DNA of 64,000 nt from Lithodes maja (GCA_037953745.1 JBAKBP010007185.1:1-64000); one strand, 5' to 3'; shown: positions 35,330 to 45,235, counted from the first letter of the stretch. Program-made: numbers and translations. The notes: generated by a model from the letters alone, not told the origin.

Positions 35330-38281
35330 TTATTCATTTACAAACGCAGTCAGTCGCGGGTTTGATGCGAGATATTTGTCTAGGCGGAATTTAAATGAAT
35401 CAACGGTGCTGCAGTCTATAACGTTTCGGGGAAGCCCATTCCACAAGTTGACAACTCGATTGAAGAAGAAATTCTTAGATTCGTGCGAGTTAAAAGATTT
35501 ACCAATAATTTTGCAACCGTTTCCCCGTGTGTAATTAGATTGGTTGATAGTGAAGTACTTACTACAGTTCATATTGTCGATGCCTTTGATGATTTTGAAC
35601 ACTTGAATTAAGTCGCCTCTTAATCTGCGCTGGGTTAAAGGAAATAGATTTAATTCTCTAAGACGCTCTTCGTATGGTTTGTTCTTTAGGCTAGGTATCA
35701 TTTTGGTAACTCTACGTTGAACTCGTTCTAGCTTGTTTATATCTTTTTGGTAATAAGGGCACCAGGATTGAACGCAGTATTCCAGAAGAGGGCGGACTAA
35801 GGAATTGTAAAGGGTTAGGATAACTTCTTTGGATTTATGCTCAAATGACCTGCCTATAAAGCCAATTATTTTGTTTGCCTTCTTAACAACTTCTGAACAT
35901 TGTTGACTCGGTTTTAGGTTACTCGATATTGTTACTCCCAGATCAGTTTCTCTGTTTACATTCTTAAGCTGAGTGCCATTCATCGAATAGTTTGCTTTCT
36001 CATTTAGGTATCCGACATGTAGTACTTTACATTTATCCGCATTGAAACTCATTTGCCAAATTTGGGCCCAACATGACAATTTATCTAGATTGTGTTGCAT
36101 ATCGTCAACTTGTTCTTTTGAGAGTACGCTATTTGCAATTTTTGTATCGTCAGCAAATTTTGAGATTGTGCAGGTGAGACCCTCATCTATGTCGTTGATG
36201 TAAATTAGAAAGAGAATTGGTCCTAGTACCGATCCCTGGGGTACCCCGCTACTTACATTGGTCCATTTAGATGCCTTACCGTTTATGACTACTCTTTGCT
36301 TTCTGTTGTTGAGCCAATTTTCTATCCATTTCAACACACCGTCTTGTATTCCATGCGCTTTTAGTTTTAGCAGTAAACGTTTGTGGGGAACTTTGTCAAA
36401 GGCCTTTTGAAAATCAAGGTATATAATATCTACAGCTTTACTCTCATCGTAGAGGTTGAGGATATCGTGGAAGAAGTCTAAGAGGTTTGTTAAACAGGAA
36501 CGTTTTTTACGAAAGCCGTGTTGAGTATCTTTAAGTATGTTATTTTCCTCTAAGTGATTTACGAGTCTGTCTCGTATGACCGTTTCTAGCATTTTACATA
36601 CAACTGAGGTTAAGCTAATTGGACGATAGTTACTGGGTAGGGATTTGCTGCCTTTTTTGAATATCGGTGTTACGTTGGCTAGCTTCCACTGATCAGGCAT
36701 AGTTCCAGACTGCAAGGATTTATTGAATAGTAATGTCAGTGGTTTGGAGAGCTCATTCTTAGCTTCCTTTAGAACTCTAGGCGAGATTGTATCAGGTCCT
36801 GGCGTTTTATTTACTTTGAGTTTATCTAAACAATTCAATACTTCTCTCTCTGTAACGGTAATATTGCTTAGAAGATCTGAATTATCAATCTGAATCGGCG
36901 ATGGTGTAGGGATATCACTGAGGTCTTCGGTTGTAAAAACTGATGCAAAGAAGGTATTGAGGGCATTACTCATTTGTACTTCGTCTTTGGTGTATTCTCC
37001 TTTTTCATCGACTAACGGTCCAACAGTTGAAGTAACTACTTTTTTCTTTCTGATATAACTATAGAATTCTTTCGGGTTTGTTTTACTTTGATTCGCAATA
37101 TGTAACTCTAAGGTCTTTTTACTTTGCTTAATTAACTTTTTGGCTTTGCGTCGTAGCTCTACAAATTTCACCCGTTCTTCGTCATTTTGTGAGGATTTTA
37201 ATCTATCATTAGCAAATTTTTTAGCAAGCAGGCAGTTTGAAATATCTTTATTCCACCATTTGGGCTTATTATTATGGCCTGGACGCCGTATTTTCGATGG
37301 TATGCAGTCTTGCACTGCTTTTAGGTAAGTGGTTTCGAATAACTTCCAAGATGTATTTATATCGTTATTGTTAATTAAAAAGCTCCAGTCAGTTTCTTTA
37401 AACATAGCTCTAAGTTTATGGAAGTTTGCTTTCTTGAAATTAGGGACTTTTTCGATGCTACTATTTGGTTCGTTACTAGTAAACTTTAAAGTGAAAGTTA
37501 TCGTACGATGGTCGCTGTTACTGAATTCATCACCAACATTCAAATTCTCTATCAATTCTTCTTTTGTTGCAAGTACAATGTCAAGAACGTTATTACCACG
37601 GGTCGGCGTTCGAACAAATTGATAAAGCGAACTCTCTTGCAAGTTCGTATACAAGTCATGTCCGGAGTGTGAAGTAAGAGTATCGCCCCACTTGGTCACA
37701 GGTAAATTAAAGTCGCCAAAAATTACGGTATCTTGTGAGTTACTTACATCTGCAATTTGTTCGTAAATTTCTCGGTCAGTTTGCACTGATTGAGCTGGAG
37801 GTCTGTATATTAACGCAAGTATTATTTTTGTACCTTTATTATTCTTTATTAGCACAAAAGATGTGTCGACGTTCACAATTTGAGGTTTTGACACGAGGGT
37901 CGGGTTAAGACTTTCTTTGATATAAAATAAAACGCCACCTCCATTTTTATTTATTCGGCTGTTCTCAAACATTACATAACTGGGAAGTGAATACTCTGCT
38001 AAAAAGTCTCTATCTTCTGTATTGAGCCAAGATTCTGTTATGCCAATCACATCATAATTTTCTGTAAACACTAGTTCCTCTAAATCTGAAAATTTATTGC
38101 GTATGCTACGAGCGTTTGCATAGAAAACCTTTAAAGTTGCGGTTTTAGAACTCGCAGAACGTTCTTTCATCGAATTTTTGGTTCTGGTCGGATCTACATT
38201 TACATTCATGGCTGTCCTCGGTCCTCGGTCGTTATCCCTGACGGTTTTGAATTTGGGTCGTGTTGGTGGAGATTTATCCAA
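35330..38281 (-). CDS. LINE ORF2: apurinic-type endonuclease plus reverse transcriptase
   Basis: 983 codons counted from a TTG at 38281. The frame is also open upstream into the end of ORF1, and the first ATG is at 38209 (residue 25), so the real start or coupling mechanism is unresolved. The endonuclease occupies about residues 50-267, with NARSIRNK (56-63), TESW (82-85), GDFN (189-192) and SDH (256-258). RT occupies about 490-790, with NKTPGPD (491-497), NYRPISLTS (551-559), YLDFQKAFDKVP (621-632), SGVPQGSVLGP (678-688) and catalytic FADD (709-712). The C-terminal region has VQRRVTKM and LWNGLP. This is the CR1/L2 layout. ORF2 proteins nick DNA and reverse-transcribe the element RNA at the nick. 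No stop or frameshift was seen. Confidence 0.9.
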   Translation of the reverse strand: MDKSPPTRPKFKTVRDNDRGPRTAMNVNVDPTRTKNSMKERSASSKTATLKVFYANARSIRNKFSDLEELVFTENYDVIGITESWLNTEDRDFLAEYSLPSYVMFENSRINKNGGGVLFYIKESLNPTLVSKPQIVNVDTSFVLIKNNKGTKIILALIYRPPAQSVQTDREIYEQIADVSNSQDTVIFGDFNLPVTKWGDTLTSHSGHDLYTNLQESSLYQFVRTPTRGNNVLDIVLATKEELIENLNVGDEFSNSDHRTITFTLKFTSNEPNSSIEKVPNFKKANFHKLRAMFKETDWSFLINNNDINTSWKLFETTYLKAVQDCIPSKIRRPGHNNKPKWWNKDISNCLLAKKFANDRLKSSQNDEERVKFVELRRKAKKLIKQSKKTLELHIANQSKTNPKEFYSYIRKKKVVTSTVGPLVDEKGEYTKDEVQMSNALNTFFASVFTTEDLSDIPTPSPIQIDNSDLLSNITVTEREVLNCLDKLKVNKTPGPDTISPRVLKEAKNELSKPLTLLFNKSLQSGTMPDQWKLANVTPIFKKGSKSLPSNYRPISLTSVVCKMLETVIRDRLVNHLEENNILKDTQHGFRKKRSCLTNLLDFFHDILNLYDESKAVDIIYLDFQKAFDKVPHKRLLLKLKAHGIQDGVLKWIENWLNNRKQRVVINGKASKWTNVSSGVPQGSVLGPILFLIYINDIDEGLTCTISKFADDTKIANSVLSKEQVDDMQHNLDKLSCWAQIWQMSFNADKCKVLHVGYLNEKANYSMNGTQLKNVNRETDLGVTISSNLKPSQQCSEVVKKANKIIGFIGRSFEHKSKEVILTLYNSLVRPLLEYCVQSWCPYYQKDINKLERVQRRVTKMIPSLKNKPYEERLRELNLFPLTQRRLRGDLIQVFKIIKGIDNMNCSKYFTINQSNYTRGNGCKIIGKSFNSHESKNFFFNRVVNLWNGLPRNVIDCSTVDSFKFRLDKYLASNPRLTAFVNE

Positions 38282-38307
38282 ATTCGCGGTTCTTGACGGA
38301 TTAGTAT

Positions 38308-39345
38308 TTAATTCCTTTGTAGGTTGCCGTCCTCGCTGTCTTCGGTCCTCCTTCCTGGTTGTCCTGTGCTGAGTCGATTTCTTCTCCGAAAATCCTTCAC
38401 CGCATCGTTGAGAAGACGCCCAAAACGTGCTGCTCCCACCTGGTTCAGATGAACTCCATCGTCCGAAAACAAATAGTCATCGTAGTAGAAATTGTCCCAG
38501 GTGTCGACGAATCCCACGTTCTCCTTCCTGCAGAGGTTTGCTAGACAACGATTTGTGCTGGTGGCTATGTTGTAAAATCGGCTCTCTACACCGAGCCGGG
38601 GGACGATTCCTGAGACGATGATCCTTGATGACTTCTCCTTAAACGACTTGATCAGCTGCTGGTACTTTAAAAGCAAATCTTCCGACCGGGTTCGCTGCAC
38701 ATCGTTGGATCCAACGTGGATGACGTACATTGTATTAGCAGGGGCCAGCTTTGATACTTCGTCAACTGCTGCAACTACGTCATCCACACCACCACCAGGG
38801 ATACAAAAACGCTTCCTGGTCTTAGGTGCCCTGGCGCAAAACTCTGTGAGCTGACCACGTATCATCGAGTCTCCCACGAGCCGGACTTCTTCTATTTCCT
38901 CTTCGTCATCTGAGTCTGCGAGTATCTGGAAACGGTTTTGACACTCGGTAATCGGTATGTGTTTCCTGGTCTTGGGGCAAACGTTGTTCCTCACGACACG
39001 GAAGTTGTCTTGAGGGGGAAGAGAGTCACTATTTGTATCTTGAGTATCGGATACATCAGCTGAAGTGGCTACTGTAGGCGTTGAATTGTTGGCAGTTGAC
39101 GTTGGGGCGTTGGTGGCTGCTGGAGTTGCGGTGACAATTGAAGTTTGTGGTACTCCAACGTTGAGTGTTACAAACTCTTGGAGTGATTCCAGCTTCATGG
39201 TGAGGACGTTGATCTTGTTGTAGGCTTCATCTAATTTCACTGTAAAATTCTCTCGTTGTTGGCAGAGCCGGCAGTCTTGAAGATCGATAGTAGCAAACAT
39301 GGACTCACCAAACCTACCGGCGCAGTTCGCACAAGCGCGAGGCAT
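38308..39345 (-). CDS. LINE ORF1: zinc motif, SGNH/GDSL esterase domain
   Basis: The ATG at 39345 has a good context (GTCACCATGCC); a frame-extending GTG lies 12 bases upstream. Numbering from that GTG, the N-terminus has CANC (9-12) and CRLC (29-32), a paired-cysteine zinc-binding pattern, then a short predicted coiled region (about 38-62) and a Thr/Ser/Ala-rich linker. The C-terminal half is an SGNH hydrolase: VRLVGDSMIRG (GDS 162-164, Ser nucleophile), HVGSND (214-219, block III) and DDGVHLNQVG (catalytic D300 and H303). Esterase-type ORF1 is known in CR1-group LINEs, where it is thought to act in RNP formation or membrane/lipid interaction. It ends 26 bases before the ORF2 reference start, in a different frame. 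Confidence 0.88.
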   Translation of the reverse strand: MPRACANCAGRFGESMFATIDLQDCRLCQQRENFTVKLDEAYNKINVLTMKLESLQEFVTLNVGVPQTSIVTATPAATNAPTSTANNSTPTVATSADVSDTQDTNSDSLPPQDNFRVVRNNVCPKTRKHIPITECQNRFQILADSDDEEEIEEVRLVGDSMIRGQLTEFCARAPKTRKRFCIPGGGVDDVVAAVDEVSKLAPANTMYVIHVGSNDVQRTRSEDLLLKYQQLIKSFKEKSSRIIVSGIVPRLGVESRFYNIATSTNRCLANLCRKENVGFVDTWDNFYYDDYLFSDDGVHLNQVGAARFGRLLNDAVKDFRRRNRLSTGQPGRRTEDSEDGNLQRN

Positions 39346-39367
39346 GGTGACAGTCACTTTCTTCAGA

Positions 39368-39443
39368 TCACTTCACTCACTTAAAAAACAATTCACTCAC
39401 TTTAAAACACTTCACTCACTTTAAAAACACTTCAATCACTTCA
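39368..39443. repeat. short tandem repeat in the LINE leader
   Basis: About four copies of a unit of about 20 bp containing TTCACTCACTTTAAAA lie directly upstream of ORF1. Confidence 0.75.
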
Positions 39444-39675
39444 ACCGAAAACAAATATGCTGAAATACGCAGAAATAGGTTATCAGGGGTGATAGCCTAA
39501 CCGAAAACAAAAATGTTGAGATACGCAGAATTAGGCTTCCAGGGGCGATAGCCTAACCAAAAGTTTTTTTTAAAAATTGAAATACGCAATAATAGGCTAC
39601 CAGCGTTGAATAGCCTAACCGAAAATAATAAAATTGAAATTCGCAGAAATAGGCTACCAGGTGTGATAACCTAAC
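39444..39675 (-). promoter_or_regulatory. tandem 56-61 bp monomers upstream of ORF1
   Basis: Four units marked by TACGCA at 39466, 39522 and 39583 and TTCGCA at 39640, each with a CCGAAAA-type start and a TAGCCTAACC end. They sit in the 5' UTR position of the minus-strand LINE. A promoter role is inferred only by analogy with monomeric LINE promoters. Confidence 0.45.
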
Positions 39676-39690
39676 CTTAAACAAATATAT

Positions 39691-40923
39691 GTATAACAGA
39701 ATATGTAACTAACTATACAATTCACCAAATAGAGATTATATAAAAATAAAGTGTGACTGCACACAAGGGGTTAATATACTGTGTCAACAGATGGACCTGG
39801 TGTCACTGTAGCCTAGTAAAGCAGTAGCCTACTCTTTTTAGATAAAAAAAGTGTATCAGTCAAAGGTTATTACAAGATCGTGCAAGCAACAACTAAAATT
39901 ACAGATATATACTGTATAGCTACAGTAGGATACTAAATACAATATCTACAAGAGTTAATAATAAAACAGATTGGCTGGCTATAGGCTAGGCTAGGTTTGG
40001 GTTAGGTCAAAAGCTTGGCAGGTTGGGTTAGGCTAGGTTAGTTTGTACAAATACCACCCTTAGCTTAAAGTAAAATCAGTCTGAGGAGAAAAAGTCAAGA
40101 ATATATCTAGGGGGAAAAGATAAATGAATGCACTTAAATTTGGTACAAAATTTGCTGGAATTTAATGTATAATCCCCCCAAAAGGTTTGTTTACAAAATG
40201 GCGTCGGCGTTAGTCTCTGTAGGCAGGTTAGTTAGCAAACAATATTGTTTATTAGCAAATTAATATGCAAAGCTTTACTTACATACAATGCAGTTAAATA
40301 GATACTTACTACAGTAGGTAATGGGTAAAATTAGGGGCTACGATTTTATATAAAATAGTAATAAGAGAGCGTTTGTTTACAAAGCAAAACAAAACAATAG
40401 ATGGCGCTAGTGGCGCCCTGTCCGAGCAGGAGTCTTGTGATAAACACAAAGTTTATCAGTCAATACACAGCGAAATATCGTGCAGTGTTGCTTACTAAGC
40501 TACAGGATGGTTAAACGTGCTCTTAACCACCTTTCATGCACAAGAATGAAGAGGATGAGTAGTTAATACTCAAATTATGATCGATATCGTGAGAGCGTTG
40601 ACAGAGCGTCTGCAGCGTCTGGCGGTAGCACGGGGTATGCCACTGTGTGAGGCCCGGGCAGGAGTGGTGTATCCGTAGTTTTTCCACAGTAGGGTAAAAC
40701 AAAACGTAAACTTTATTTGTATGTAACATGTGTGATGCACATAAATAAAAGGGGATGTGTCGGATGGTTGAAAGCCACAGTTGCTCGCGCGTTTGGGGCT
40801 ACCAACACGTATTATGAAAAAACATGTATCCTCCTTCATTCACTGTCCCCCCCCTTCACTCACTCAACCCCACAATTTGCCGGAGGATAACAGGTTTTTC
40901 ACAATACGTAGACGGAGGTCTTT

Positions 40924-40954
<31 letters not shown>

Positions 40955-41221
40955 CCTAACCAAACAACCTAACCTAACCTAACCCTAGATAAGAGTGCCC
41001 TAGACCCAGTACGTGGGATACAACACTAGCCCTTGCAAGTTGCATGCCAGCTACTGTGGGTTCATATATTAGACATACAGTAACATCTTTGTAGAACATA
41101 ACACTTTACCGTAGCGAGTGTACTCCATTTCGAACACGTCCGTAGCAGAGCTCTCAAGATTACGGGACTGAATTTGTTTACGCGCGGGACTATTTATATC
41201 GACAAAATCGAGTTACAAAAC
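39691..41221. other. no recognisable gene; CCTAA-type runs
   Basis: AT-rich sequence with GGCTAGGTTAGG-like runs at 39980-40040 and a CCTAA run at about 40955-40985 after an (AT)n stretch. The 89- and 68-codon minus-strand frames at 40.5-40.8 kb have no recognisable domain. Confidence 0.5.
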
Positions 41222-41330
41222 TTATCAAAACTATTCTACCACAACGGAATCTATGTGAGTATATTATAAGGATTCCATAGAGCTTCACTTTCCCTAATAA
41301 ATTATGTATAATAACGCTGCGAGTCTATTC
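41222..41330. repeat. right inverted repeat of the 7.35-kb segment
   Basis: Inverted partner of 33976-34086, with only a few mismatches from GCAGCGTTATTATAC to TAGTTTTGAT. Confidence 0.8.
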
Positions 41331-41387
41331 GCGATAATTATCTTATTAATATTTGTATTATTACTATTAATACTAATAATATCATTA

Positions 41388-41393
<6 letters not shown>

Positions 41394-41437
<44 letters not shown>

Positions 41438-41470
41438 TACTTATTTATTTATTTATTTATTTATTTTTAT
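41394..41470. repeat. (TTA)n / (TTTA)n microsatellite
   Basis: ATT triplets followed by TTTA tetramers. Long TC runs follow at 41609-41674 and 41698-41713. Confidence 0.95.
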
Positions 41471-41607
41471 TTTTGTGTGTTGCGTTATTGTCTGTCACTG
41501 TTTTACTGCTGGCCTCCCGAGACATTAGTTGTATGAATAACATGCACATGGGCCAAAAGAGTTAGCCGGGTTTACTTTCTGTTTTTCTTTAGTGTGTTCT
41601 CGTAATG

Positions 41608-41608
<1 letters not shown>

Positions 41609-41678
<70 letters not shown>

Positions 41679-41713
41679 CGAATGGTTACCATATTTTACT
41701 CTCTCTCTCTCTC
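41609..41713. repeat. (TC)n microsatellites
   Basis: A long TC run and a shorter one are separated by a duplicated TTATCGAATGGTTACCATAT block. Overlapping Ser/Leu frames are repeat translations. Confidence 0.95.
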
Positions 41714-42065
41714 TTATCGAATGGTTACCATATTTTCATTATTACATTTTACATACAGTTTTTTACAGACTAAAGGAACATATGTGGCAATATAGTACCT
41801 ATCTAAAAGCCAAATCAATATTAAAATATGCTACTTACTATATCCCCTCTCTCTCTCTCTCTTGTTCGCGTTTCCTATATTTGTTGTTGTTCAACCAATA
41901 CGTAAATGTTGTCAATTATCAATCCCATTATAGCCCTCCTCTGGGATTCCGATTATGCAACGGTGGGTGGGGTAAAAAACAAATTATGTTGCTGTGGGTG
42001 TATTGTTCGCTGCAGACTACAGAAAAAACACATTCATAATTTGAACACACACATACACACACACA

Positions 42066-42546
42066 GCCCGTAGCCTAGTAGGTAGAGCTCTCGTCTCACA
42101 CACGAGGGGTCGGGGGTTCAATCCCAGACCGGGCGGAGACAAATTGGGCTTGTCTCCTTTCATGTGTTAGCCTCAGTTCACCTAGCTGTAAATAGGTACC
42201 TGGAATAAGTGGACGACGTTGTGACGTCCCATCTGGGGTTGGCAAAAATGGTACAAGGCGAGATGGGTATCATATGGTTCACCTAAGCTGATGGCTACCT
42301 AAGCCTTCGGGCGAGACGGTACCGTCTAAAGTGAGAATGGTACCAAACAGATCCACCCTAAGCCTTCGTTTCCGATGTCGCCAATTGGCTAAATACAGAC
42401 TACACACACATCCACAGCCATTCCAACAGTACATAAAACACTTAACATGCATTTCACGCAATACATTCCCAGTTAAGGAGGCGCGATAATAATGAGCTTA
42501 GCTCGCATTGCGTGGATTCCCCTTGACGAACAAGTAACTGAGTAAC
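42066..42546 (+). mobile_element. tRNA-Val-derived SINE, copy 2
   Basis: The tRNA-like head spans 42066-42137, with the CAC anticodon loop and box B GGGTTCAATCCC. The acceptor stem pairs at five of seven positions. The body of about 410 bp matches the reverse complement of 17416-17826 over its whole length, through CACCTAGCTGTAAATAGGTA to AACAAGTAACTGAGTAAC. An intact box A/B arrangement could allow Pol III transcription. Confidence 0.8.
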
Positions 42547-42598
42547 AATCGACCAAAAAACGACCCATCTCCCCTTAATGTATTCAATAATCTCTTAA

Positions 42599-42799
42599 CC
42601 CCTTATGTAACAGCGACATCTTTTATATATTTCAGCTACATTTAGACGATTTTACGAAGCTTAGGAAGGATTATGGTATCTGACAGAGTTAAATGAGTGT
42701 CTGTAAACTTTTGAAAAGTAGACGCCGTTCCTAAGCTGAATTAGATCGTCTAATAGTTGCCAGAATATAATAAAAAGGACGTCACCGGTACCAAATGAG
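42599..42799. mobile_element. piggyBac-type MITE, copy 2
   Basis: TTAA at 42595-42598 and 42800-42803. Ends are CCCCTTATGTAAC and GTACCAAATGAG, and internal AGACGAT/ATCGTCT and TTGCCAGAATATA blocks are shared with 11001-11213 and 44948-45155. Confidence 0.75.
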
Positions 42800-42803
42800 T
42801 TAA

Positions 42804-42996
42804 CCCTTTCAGGATCACTACGTATTTTGGTTATCATTAAACGATTGTATACAGCTGAGGGTGAACTTGTGGGAGGTAGAGAGTTAATGGAGAGTGTATT
42901 TACCCCTTTAAGTCCTAGATATCCTTCTCAAAGCCATAACATCGTCTACTGATGACCGTAATCAAATGGACAAATGCGTCTCAGTTCCTCAATGGG
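42804..42996. mobile_element. second TTAA MITE abutting the first
   Basis: It shares the TTAA at 42800-42803 and ends at TTAA 42997-43000. Ends are CCCTTTCAGGA and TCCTCAATGGG. Sequence inside differs from copy 2. Confidence 0.55.
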
Positions 42997-43324
42997 TTAA
43001 TTTACCACTTGCGAGTTTCCTTCTATAAGGAAGTTGGAGCTGTAGACAACGATATTTAATAACATAATTTGCAGCTAAAATACGGTCGCAGTACATTTAT
43101 ATATACATAAAACCCAATTCAACATGCCATGTATCAATCAGAAACCTACATTATTAGTGCATTTCTGTTTAATGTCGATGTTCACGGCTCCAACTTCCTT
43201 ATAGCCTGAAACTCGCAAGTAGTCAATTACCGCTAGTGGTGTATCGAGTGACATCTCCAGTAAACCAACATGTTATCGACTCTGATCTCAACAATGGCAT
43301 AATAAGTTTTCCAAGCCACGTTAA

Positions 43325-43680
43325 CGTGAGATGGGCCATTTTTCTGGTCCCCGTTCTTCCTCATGCTTAGCCCCATTAGTTTTCAGATTTTAAGACGTTT
43401 GCCGATCTTAAGACCTTTCGTCCCATTTCATTGTCTATTGTACAACCTATCATGCCATTTAGTTATCGATTTTTTCCTGGCGAGCAATAGCAAATTTGTA
43501 ATTATAAGAGAAACCGGCCTTCGGCCGGGACATTTTACTACCGAAAAATGAAAACATTTATCTTGAGGGGGTTTAGGGGATGTTTTTTGTAAGTTTGAGG
43601 GATGTCTGGTTAGGAATCTAAACAAAAATAATGAATAAGTGAATTAATATACCAAAAAAGCAGCCACTGTCCCCTTAAGA
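43325..43680 (+). mobile_element. TTC-hairpin repeat family, copy with CCGGCC-TTC-GGCCGG
   Basis: It runs from GATGGGCCATTTTTCTGGTC through AAGACCTTTCGTCCCATTT and CCTGGCGAGCAATAGCAA to the perfect hairpin at 43514-43528 and CATTTTACTACCGAAAAATG. It is inverted relative to 25560-25880. Confidence 0.65.
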
Positions 43681-43712
43681 ATATATAGCAACGAGTATCT
43701 ATAGTCTGTTAC

Positions 43713-44945
43713 ATTTCAACTGGCGGTAAATTGAATCCATTAAGCTAGGTTCACACATACACGAATTAACGTCTCGTCCAGCCCCGACCTCTTAATTCGC
43801 CTGCAAACGGGCAAGGACGCCGGTAAAATCGCCTATGGACGGTACAGGGATGTGTGGTGTCGCCAGCACATGGGAGGGGGGCCGGGAGGCGGCGACCATT
43901 TTGTGCATGCATAAAATGGTTGGTGTGGGCCGGGGCAACTGCCACAAAACGTTTCAGGCCGGGACACACATGGGAGCATTCGGCGTCTAGACGCCATCTG
44001 GGGGGGTCTAAACGCCAACTAGGGGGGTCTAGACGCCAACTGGGGGGGTCTTGACGCCGAGAAATGGGATGAGAACGGCGGCAAAAAACCGTTGAAAGGA
44101 GAGTCGGTGATGTGGCCAGCTGGTGACACCTCACGTCCGTGTACCGACCATAGGCGATTTTGCCAGTGTCCCTGCTCATTTGCAGGCGAATTAAGGAGTC
44201 GGGGACGGACGGAACGTTAATTCGTGCATGTGTGAACCAAGCAAAAGGGGTCGGGGACGGACGGGATGTTAATTCGTGCATGTGTACACATGGGGCCTCC
44301 AGATTCATGCAGTCCTGCCCATTTTTATGGTCGTGGCCGGACGGGACGTTAATTCGTGCATGTGTGAACCGAGCTTTAGCAGCTAATTTATCGATACTTA
44401 ATGGACAAATATGAAACTACTATTTCTCTGCATCATATTAAGACCAAATGTTTATAATTAGCACCACATTTCACTACAAAATCATCAAAATAACTGAGAA
44501 ATCTTGATGGGAACTTTGCAATTTACCGTCAGTTGAAAATAAACATAGTATAGTTAAAGCTCGGTTCACACATGCACGAATTAACGTCACGTCCGTCCAC
44601 GACCAAGAAAATAGGCAGGACGGCATCAATCTGGAGGCCCCATGTGGCCACGGTGGCCAATAGGGCCGTTCCAACGTTTTTTTGCCGCCGTTCTCATCCC
44701 GTTAATCGTCGTCTAAACGCCGCCAGTCGTCGTCTAGACGCTGCCGGGCTGCGTCTAGACGGCGACTGCTCCCGTGTGTGTCCGTGTGTGTCCTGTGGGT
44801 GTCCCCGACATAACATGTTTTCTGGCAGTTGCCCCGACCAACACGGACCATTTTATGCTGCACAAAAAGGACGCCGCCTAGGCACGGCGAATTAAGGTGT
44901 CGGGGACGGACGGGACGTTAATTCGTGCATGTGTGAACCGAGCTT
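43713..44945. mobile_element. nested foldback cluster with AAGCTCGGTTCACACATG ends
   Basis: 43746-43870 is inverted at about 44120-44245. A second pair, 44282-44378 and 44560-44655, is inverted around a 180-bp spacer, and a further end closes at about 44890-44945. All ends share GTTCACACATGCACGAATTA and ACGTC. The centre of the left foldback has repeated GTCTAGACGCC with a perfect palindrome GGCGTCTAGACGCC at 43982-43995. Frames such as 43766-44308 (minus) are translations of this structure and have no recognisable domain. Confidence 0.7.
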
Positions 44946-44947
44946 AA

Positions 44948-45155
44948 CCCGTTCAGTACCAGTGGTGTCCTTTTCATAATGTTCTGGCAACTGTTAGACG
45001 ACTTTATTCAACTTAGGAAGGATCCGTGGTAGTTAAAAAGGATGTATGGAGATATTATGTGGCCTTGTAATTGTTAGAGGTTCTTCCTAAGCTGCATACA
45101 ATCATCTAATAGTTGCCAGAATATAATGAAAAGAACTTCGCTGGCGTTGAATGTG
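44948..45155. mobile_element. piggyBac-type MITE, copy 3
   Basis: TTAA at 44944-44947 is followed by CCCGTTCAGTACC. The right end has decayed (GTGCTAAA). Internal TTCTGGCAACT.TTAGACGA and TTGCCAGAATATAATGAAAA are shared with copies 1 and 2. Confidence 0.7.
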
Positions 45156-45235
45156 CTAAATGATCTCAGACTAATCTTGGTTATGCAAAATGGTTGATAT
45201 GGAAGCCCTCAATCTCCCTGACACAAACAATACTG

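Larger units (their letters stand above)
35318..39690 (-). mobile_element. CR1-type LINE, apparently complete, two intact ORFs
   Basis: Minus-strand order from right to left: tandem monomers (39444-39675), a short repeat-rich leader (39368-39443), ORF1, then ORF2 and a short 3' region. Both ORFs are undamaged. The 3' border is uncertain, because the element ends somewhere between 35160 and 35330 against the R2-like fragment. The 5' border is uncertain too; I include the monomers by analogy with other LINE promoters. Confidence 0.75.

Noticed and set aside
38308..39345. GDSL/SGNH esterase as a host enzyme gene
   Set aside because: It lies directly upstream of an endonuclease-RT ORF in LINE order, has the zinc motif and linker of CR1-type ORF1, and its 3' end recurs in the truncated LINE at 31816.
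43766..44308. 180-codon minus-strand ORF, Pro/Arg/His-rich
   Set aside because: It spans the foldback arms and repeated GTCTAGACGCC module. No homology is recognised, and the frame follows from GC-rich repeats.
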